This document shows positions 59,324 through 64,000 of a stretch of DNA of 64,000 bases, one piece after another. The position numbers and the translations under genes are program-made. The notes beneath the pieces were generated by a model, which ran no database searches, was not told the origin of the DNA, and saw only the letters and a program-made list of their open reading frames with translations. This DNA is from Mycolicibacterium moriokaense (GTDB taxonomy: Bacteria > Actinomycetota > Actinomycetes > Mycobacteriales > Mycobacteriaceae): NCBI RefSeq assembly GCF_003347205.1, contig NZ_QQBJ01000014.1, forward strand, positions 1-64,000, given 5' to 3'. Within the stretch, counting starts at the first letter, position 1. The number at the start of each line of letters is the position of its first letter.

Positions 59324-59791
59324 CTAGGCGACATCGCCCTCGAAGTGGCGCCGGATGCCCGCGAGCATCTCGGTGTGCGCCTCGACCGCCTTGCGGGCGG
59401 TCACCCCGACCAGCAGTCGCGGCGCCTCGATCCGGATCCGCTCGACGACGCGGGTGCCTGCGCCCGTCGGTTCGAACGCCACGATGCCGTGCAGTCGCAC
59501 CCGCGGAATCTGTCTGGCCTCGGTGAGGACGTCGCCGGCCACCGGTACGTGCAGCCGAGCGGTATAGCTGGTCCGCAGCCGCAGCGGCCCCAACGGGATC
59601 CGGTCGCTCACCCGATAGGTCTGCGTGTAGCCGTCCGGCGTCTCTGTACGGTCGAGGAGCTGGACGGCCACCACGAGGGGATGCACCAGCTTGATGTTGA
59701 ACAGATCGGTGTAGAAGTCGCGGACATCGGAAGGCGAGCCTGCGACGTCGGCTGACAGCGTTCGCTCCACCCTCGTGATGCACCGGCTCAC
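59324..59791 (-). CDS. SRPBCC-family protein
   Basis: A 155-residue START/Bet v1-like (SRPBCC) protein: DVAGSPSDVRDFYTDLFNIKLVHPLVVAVQLL, PRVRLHGIVAFEPTGAGTRVVERIRIE and a C-terminal helix ARKAVEAHTEMLAGIRRHFEGD. It would bind a hydrophobic ligand. The GTG at 59791 is 7 nt after TAGATT, giving a leaderless start; a TTG three codons upstream is less likely. Divergent from the molybdenum hydroxylase operon. Confidence 0.82.
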   Translation of the reverse strand: MSRCITRVERTLSADVAGSPSDVRDFYTDLFNIKLVHPLVVAVQLLDRTETPDGYTQTYRVSDRIPLGPLRLRTSYTARLHVPVAGDVLTEARQIPRVRLHGIVAFEPTGAGTRVVERIRIEAPRLLVGVTARKAVEAHTEMLAGIRRHFEGDVA

Positions 59792-59798
59792 GGGGGAC

Positions 59799-59804
59799 AA
59801 TCTA
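59799..59804 (-). promoter_or_regulatory. -10 element for leaderless SRPBCC gene
   Basis: TAGATT fits TANNNT and is exactly 7 nt from the GTG start; no ribosome binding site is possible in the gap. Confidence 0.5.
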
Positions 59805-59840
59805 GACCGCCGCGTCGCGAGAATGTCATATGCTCAATAG

Positions 59841-59851
59841 GGAGAATCTCC
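59841..59851. promoter_or_regulatory. Palindrome upstream of Mo-hydroxylase operon
   Basis: GGAGAATCTCC is an 11-bp palindrome around a central A, flanked by ATAG/TAT that nearly extends it. Candidate regulator site. Confidence 0.4.
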
Positions 59852-59865
59852 TATCCGGTAGGCTC

Positions 59866-59883
59866 GCTGAGCAACTGCTTAGC
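59866..59883. promoter_or_regulatory. Second inverted repeat upstream of Mo-hydroxylase operon
   Basis: GCTGAGCA and TGCTTAGC pair over 8 bp with one G-T mismatch around AC, 45 bp before the large-subunit ATG. It could be an operator or a short leader hairpin. Confidence 0.4.
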
Positions 59884-59927
59884 AGCCTGTCGTAGCGGCC
59901 TATCAACGACGGATTGGAGTGTTTGCC

Positions 59928-62282
59928 ATGACCCACGCATCTCAAGCCGTCGCAACCAGGTACGCGGGCGCGCGGCTGCCCAGGGTGGAAGACACCCGGC
60001 TGCTCACCGGCCACGGAACGTTCGTCGACGACGTCTCCCGACCTGGCATGCTGCACGCCTGCTTTGTCCGCAGCCCCTTTGCCAAGGCGCGGATCAAGAG
60101 CATCGACACCGCCGCGGCCCTGGCGCTGCCCGGCGTGCAGGCGGTGTTCGTCGCTGCGGACCTGAACCCCGACGTGCGGGAGGCGTGGCATGCCGTGGCG
60201 GGCAAGGACGTGCCCGACACGCCCCGTCCGCCGCTGGCCGAAGGCGAGGCCAAGTTCGTCGGCGACCCGGTGGCGCTCGTCGTCGCCGAGTCGCGGTACG
60301 TCGCCGAGGATGCCGTCGAGCTGGTCGACGTCGACTACGAGCCGCTGCCCGCCGTCGCCGACTTCACTCGAGCCGTCAACTCCGAATCAGTCGTCCACGA
60401 CGCATATCCGGACAACGTGGCAGGCGGGATGGGCGGCGCGCCCCCGGACGAGGAGATCTTCTCGACGGCCGCACACGTCGCGTCGGCCCACGTCTACCAG
60501 CAGATCCATGCCCCCGTGCCGATCGAGACCAGGGGCCTGGTCGCGGAGTGGGAGGCCTCGTCGCGGGAGCTGACCATGTGGGCGTCGACGCAGACGCCCC
60601 ACGAGCTGCGCGCGTTCGCCGCGCGGCTGCTCGGCATCCCGGCGCAGAACGTCCGCGTGATCATGCGCGACACCGGTGGCGGGTTCGGCCAGAAGGTCGT
60701 GCCGATGCGCGAGGACATGTGCCTGATGTTGGCCGCCCGCAAGGTTTCCGGCGCGTTGAAGTGGATCGAGGACCGTCGGGAGAACCTGATGGCGGCCGGC
60801 CAGGCCCGCCACGTCGACGGCGACGTCCGGATGGCGTTCGACTCCGACGGCAACATCCTGGCCGCCGACATCGACTTCCTGCAGGATGTGGGCGCCTATC
60901 CGACGCCCTACCCGGTGCTGACCACCGCGGCCATCGGAATGTTCTTCCCCGGCCCCTACCGAGTGCCCAAGGCCAGCTTCAACTACAAGACGGTGTTCTC
61001 CAACACCGCGGGCCTGGCGGCCTACCGCGGGCCGTGGCAGTACGAAACCCTCACGCGCGAAATACTTCTGGACATCGCCGCGCGGAAAATGAAGATGGAC
61101 CCGGTCGAGCTTCGCCGCCGCAACATCTTGCGCGGCGACGAGATGCCCTACTTCAACGCCAACGGCATGCCCTACGAGCACGTCGCGCCTGCGGACACCT
61201 TCGAGCAGGCGGTGAAGATCCTCGACCACGAGGGCTTCCGCAAGGAACAACGCGACGCGCTCGAGCAGGGCCGCTACCTCGGCTTGGGATTCTCGGCCTA
61301 CGTCGAGCCGACGGGCGCGGCGACCGGGCACCTGGGCACCGAAGGTGCCACCATCCGGATGGAGCCGACCGGCAAGATCAACGTCTACGTCAACGGCGGA
61401 TCGACCGGTAACAGCATCGAGACGACCGTGGTGCAGTTGACCGCCGACGCACTCGGCGCGGACATCGCCGACGTGTCCACCATTCAGGGTGACACCGCAG
61501 TGACGCCGTACGGAGCGGGCACGCAGGGCAGCCGCAGCGGGCCGATGACCGCGGGCGCCGTCAACGAAGCGGGCACCATTCTGCGCAAGCAACTCATCGC
61601 GATGGCGGCGCACCGGTTGCAGGTCGACGAGTCCGAAATCGAGCTCGCCAACTCGCGGGCCAGCGTGCGCGACGACAGGGACAAGAGTGTCAGCTTCGCC
61701 GACATCGCCTATCGCTCGTACTACGAGCCCGCCCAACTGCCGCCGGGAACGGCCGCGACGCTCGAGGCCACCGCGCGCTTCACGTCGCAGTCGATGATCC
61801 ACTGGGCCAACGCAACCCACGCCTGCACCTGCGAGGTGGACGTCGAGACCGGCCACGTGTCGCTGACCCGCTACATCGTCAGCGAGGACGTCGGCCCGAT
61901 GATCAACCCGAACGTGGTCGAGGGGCAGATCGCGGGTGGCACCGTGCAGGGCATCGGTGGCGCGCTGCTGGAGACGATGGTCTACGACGACAACGGCAAC
62001 CCGCTGTCGTCCACGTTCGTCGACTATCTGCTGCCGACGGCCACGGAGGTGCCTGCGATCGAATACGGCCACGTCGAGATTCCCGGACCCGGGATCGGCG
62101 GATACAAAGGATGCGGCGAGGGTGGCGCCATCGGGTCGACCCCCGCTGTCATCAACGCGATCAACGACGCACTGGCCCCGTTGGGTGTGACGCTCACGCG
62201 GCTGCCCGCAAGTCCCGCCGCCATCGTCGACCTCATCGAGAAGGCGAGGTCCGAGGCGGCCGCATCTGGAAAGGACCAGTAG
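59928..62282 (+). CDS. Molybdenum hydroxylase large subunit (CoxL/XDH family)
   Basis: A 784-residue molybdopterin-cytosine-dinucleotide-type hydroxylase large subunit. Cofactor loops: GGGFGQK at 250-256 and the catalytic Glu731 in GCGEGGAIGS. The loop that in CO dehydrogenase reads AYRCSFR is AYRGPWQ at 365-371, so the essential Cys for CO is absent and it is not a true CODH. Likely oxidises an N-heterocycle or aldehyde. The ATG has TTGGAG about 9 nt upstream. First gene of an L-G-M-S operon. Confidence 0.92.
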   Translation: MTHASQAVATRYAGARLPRVEDTRLLTGHGTFVDDVSRPGMLHACFVRSPFAKARIKSIDTAAALALPGVQAVFVAADLNPDVREAWHAVAGKDVPDTPRPPLAEGEAKFVGDPVALVVAESRYVAEDAVELVDVDYEPLPAVADFTRAVNSESVVHDAYPDNVAGGMGGAPPDEEIFSTAAHVASAHVYQQIHAPVPIETRGLVAEWEASSRELTMWASTQTPHELRAFAARLLGIPAQNVRVIMRDTGGGFGQKVVPMREDMCLMLAARKVSGALKWIEDRRENLMAAGQARHVDGDVRMAFDSDGNILAADIDFLQDVGAYPTPYPVLTTAAIGMFFPGPYRVPKASFNYKTVFSNTAGLAAYRGPWQYETLTREILLDIAARKMKMDPVELRRRNILRGDEMPYFNANGMPYEHVAPADTFEQAVKILDHEGFRKEQRDALEQGRYLGLGFSAYVEPTGAATGHLGTEGATIRMEPTGKINVYVNGGSTGNSIETTVVQLTADALGADIADVSTIQGDTAVTPYGAGTQGSRSGPMTAGAVNEAGTILRKQLIAMAAHRLQVDESEIELANSRASVRDDRDKSVSFADIAYRSYYEPAQLPPGTAATLEATARFTSQSMIHWANATHACTCEVDVETGHVSLTRYIVSEDVGPMINPNVVEGQIAGGTVQGIGGALLETMVYDDNGNPLSSTFVDYLLPTATEVPAIEYGHVEIPGPGIGGYKGCGEGGAIGSTPAVINAINDALAPLGVTLTRLPASPAAIVDLIEKARSEAAASGKDQ

Positions 62283-62284
62283 AG

Positions 62285-63043
62285 GTGGAGCTGAACAACG
62301 AATTCCGCGTCGCGGTGCCCGCCGCCAAGACCTGGCAGGTGCTCACCGACGTCGAGCGGGTGGCGCCGTGTATCCCGGGGGCGCAACTGCTTTCGGTCGA
62401 CGGCGACGACTTCACCGGCGCGGTGAAGGTGAAGGTGGGCCCGATCACCGTGTCGTACAAGGGAGAAGCGTCCTTTCAGGAGAAGGACGACGGCGCCCAG
62501 CGGGTGGTCATCAAGGCCATTGGTAAGGAGACCAGGGGCAGCGGTAACGCGGCCGCCCTGGTCACCGCCCAGTTGAAGGACGAGGGCGACGCGACCCACG
62601 TTTCGATCACCACCGACCTCACCATCTCCGGCAAGGCCGCGCAGTTCGGCCGCGGAGTGCTCGCCGACGTGTCGACGAATTTGATCGGTCAGTTCGCCAG
62701 GAACCTGGAGGCCGACCTGGTCGGCGTAACCGCTCCGTCGGGTGCTCCGTCGCCGTCGGCGGCCGCGGCGACGGCTGCGGCGGCCGCGTCCGGCGACGGT
62801 GACTCCGTCGATCTGCTGAAAGTCGTTGCCGTGCCGATGGCCAAGCGTTACGCCCCCGCCGTCGCCGCCATCGCCGCGGGCCTGACCGTCGGCTTCGTGC
62901 TGGGCAGGCGCAAGCGCCGACACCCCGCCGCGGACCTGGCCGACGAGGTGCAGGCGGCCCTGGCCAAGTTGCTCGGTTCGATGTCGCCGGCCGAGCGGCT
63001 CGGCTCGATGTCGCCGGCCGAGCGGCTCCGGCGCCACCCATGA
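62285..63043 (+). CDS. coxG: CoxG-like SRPBCC protein with membrane anchor
   Basis: A 252-residue CoxG-family protein. Residues 1-150 are the SRPBCC domain (NNEFRVAVPAAKTWQVLTDVERVAPCIPGAQLL...VKVKVGPITVSYKGEA). An Ala/Ser/Pro-rich linker follows, then a C-terminal membrane helix near 202-220 (YAPAVAAIAAGLTVGFVLG) and a basic tail. CoxG anchors or matures CO-dehydrogenase-type enzymes at the membrane. GTG start 2 bp after the large-subunit stop. The C-terminus carries a duplicated LGSMSPAER. Confidence 0.88.
   Translation: MELNNEFRVAVPAAKTWQVLTDVERVAPCIPGAQLLSVDGDDFTGAVKVKVGPITVSYKGEASFQEKDDGAQRVVIKAIGKETRGSGNAAALVTAQLKDEGDATHVSITTDLTISGKAAQFGRGVLADVSTNLIGQFARNLEADLVGVTAPSGAPSPSAAAATAAAAASGDGDSVDLLKVVAVPMAKRYAPAVAAIAAGLTVGFVLGRRKRRHPAADLADEVQAALAKLLGSMSPAERLGSMSPAERLRRHP
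62972..63025 (+). repeat. 27-bp tandem duplication in coxG-like gene
   Basis: Two adjacent 27-bp units, 62972-62998 and 62999-63025, differ at one base and encode LGSMSPAER twice. The frame is kept. Confidence 0.9.
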
Positions 63044-63936
63044 AAGCCGCCGCGTTCGCCTACCACCGCCCCGGCTCGGTCGCCGAGGCGGCGCAGATGC
63101 TCGCCGAGTTCGGCGACGATGCCAAGATCCTGGCGGGCGGGCAGAGTCTGGCGCCCATGCTCGCCATGAGGCTGACGTCGTTCGAGAACCTGATCGACAT
63201 CTCCCGTCTCGATGAACTCAAGGACATCGACCTGCGCGGCAACGAATTACGGATCGCCGCAGGCACGCCGCACGCGTTGGTCGGCCTGGACGACGAGGTC
63301 GCGGACTCGGTGCCGCTGCTGACGTTGTCGACGCCCTACATCGGCCACTTCCAGATCCGGACCAGGGGCACGCTGGGCGGTGCGATCGCCCACGCCGACC
63401 CGGCCGCGGAGTACGCCGCGGTGGCGCTCGCGCTCGACGCGACGATGGAGGCCACCTCCACCCGCGGACGGCGCGACATCGCGGCCGCCGACTTCTTCAC
63501 CGGCCTGTGGGAGACCACGCTGGCCACCGACGAGATCCTCACCGGGGTGCGGTTCCCGGTATGGGGCGGGCGCTGCGGCTTCGCGGTCGAGGAATTCGCC
63601 CGGCGGCACGGCGATTTCGCGATCGCCGGCGCCACGGTCGCCGTCGAACTCGACGACGACGACCGGGTTTCGCGTTGCGGAATCGGGCTGCTCGGCCTCG
63701 GGGCGACACCACTTCGGGGCGTGGCGGGCGAGGCCGCCGCGGTGGGCCGACCCGCCGACGACGTCACCGCCGAGGAGATCGGCCACCTCGCGATGAACGG
63801 TCTTTCCGATATCCCCGCCGATCTGCAGGGTTCCGCGGACTACCGGTCCCGCGTCGGGGCCACCATGGTGGCGCGGGCGTGGGCCGCGGCGGTCCGGAAC
63901 GCGGCGACGTCTGAAACGGAGGCGATCCATGCATGA
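63040..63936 (+). CDS. coxM: Molybdenum hydroxylase FAD subunit (CoxM type)
   Basis: A 298-residue FAD-binding medium subunit. FAD contacts LAGGQSLAPMLAMR near 30-44 and TRGTLGGAIAHADPAAEY near 107-125, with the C-terminal CO_deh_flav_C domain ending YRSRVGATMVARAWA. It passes electrons from the 2Fe-2S subunit to the acceptor. ATGA overlap with the coxG-like gene and 8-bp overlap with the next gene show tight coupling. Confidence 0.93.
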   Translation: MKAAAFAYHRPGSVAEAAQMLAEFGDDAKILAGGQSLAPMLAMRLTSFENLIDISRLDELKDIDLRGNELRIAAGTPHALVGLDDEVADSVPLLTLSTPYIGHFQIRTRGTLGGAIAHADPAAEYAAVALALDATMEATSTRGRRDIAAADFFTGLWETTLATDEILTGVRFPVWGGRCGFAVEEFARRHGDFAIAGATVAVELDDDDRVSRCGIGLLGLGATPLRGVAGEAAAVGRPADDVTAEEIGHLAMNGLSDIPADLQGSADYRSRVGATMVARAWAAAVRNAATSETEAIHA

Positions 63937-64000
63937 ACTGCCCGTCGAGGTGACCGTCAACGACCGCACCCACCGCCACGTCGTGGAACCCCGTCTGACG
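63929..64000 (+). CDS. coxS: Molybdenum hydroxylase 2Fe-2S subunit, partial
   Basis: Only the first 24 codons are present (MHELPVEVTVNDRTHRHVVE and on) before the window ends. The opening VEVTVNDRTHRHVVEPR matches the N-terminal beta strand of CoxS-type small subunits, and the position after the FAD subunit supports it. It overlaps the preceding gene by 8 bp. Confidence 0.85.
   Translation, partial: MHELPVEVTVNDRTHRHVVEPRLT

Noticed and set aside
59928-62282. Calling the large subunit CO dehydrogenase CoxL
   Set aside because: The AYRCSFR signature with its Cys is missing; AYRGPWQ is present instead, so only the broader family is claimed.

Overview
The window is high-GC mycobacterial chromosome (visibly about two thirds G+C), most likely a non-tuberculous, Mycolicibacterium-like species. 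The evidence is gene order. Reading right to left from 34.6 kb to 8.8 kb, the genes match the M. tuberculosis block Rv1815-Rv1817, Rv1819c, ilvG (Rv1820), secA2, pgsA2, Rv1823, Rv1824, Rv1825, gcvH, garA, Rv1828, Rv1829, Rv1830 and gcvP/gcvB (Rv1832), with many protein motifs recognisable by eye. All family assignments come from reading the translations; no database search was run.

Region 1 (1-8.3 kb) is a lipid-synthesis locus that does not belong to that block in M. tuberculosis. It holds a fatty acyl-AMP ligase of the FadD26 type, a PpsA-type polyketide synthase (ACP-KS-AT-KR-ACP), the first codons of a further gene running off the left edge (PpsB-like start), and, transcribed divergently, a TesA-type thioesterase. 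This is the loading end of a phthiocerol (DIM/PDIM)-like pathway sitting directly beside gcvP. The roughly 970-bp divergent spacer is visibly poorer in G+C and carries a perfect inverted repeat.

Region 2 (8.3-20.3 kb) is a housekeeping block on the minus strand: secA2, pgsA2, two DUF881 proteins, a small basic membrane protein, gcvH, garA, two MerR regulators, a DUF151 protein and gcvP. gcvP has its own leader with a single-aptamer glycine riboswitch.

Region 3 (20.4-34.6 kb) contains a PepSY membrane protein with an IdeR-like iron box, a GNAT acetyltransferase, ilvG back to back with an FAD monooxygenase, three tandem BacA/Rv1819c-like ABC transporters, and a VOC protein plus Rv1817-type flavoprotein behind a near-perfect KstR-type operator. 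A secreted trypsin-like protease follows.

Region 4 (34.7-59.8 kb) is mixed accessory and housekeeping content. It includes a bulb-lectin/LysM protein, amine-oxidase-type flavoenzyme, sterol-desaturase-family protein, carboxylesterase, an MpaB-type oxygenase with TetR regulator and paired SMR pumps, an MFS transporter, a diaminopimelate-decarboxylase paralog, malQ, a metal-dependent-hydrolase/ferredoxin-reductase pair, a PknF-like kinase, a Nudix hydrolase, a GH16 glycosidase, an NDH-2-like oxidoreductase, a TetR/LmeA-like pair, a GDSL esterase and several small secreted proteins.

Region 5 (59.8-64 kb) is the start of a molybdenum-hydroxylase operon in the order large subunit, CoxG-like, FAD subunit, 2Fe-2S subunit (cut by the right edge). 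Its active-site loop reads AYRGPW rather than the CO-dehydrogenase AYRCSFR. No tRNA, rRNA, CRISPR array, insertion sequence or prophage was recognised.
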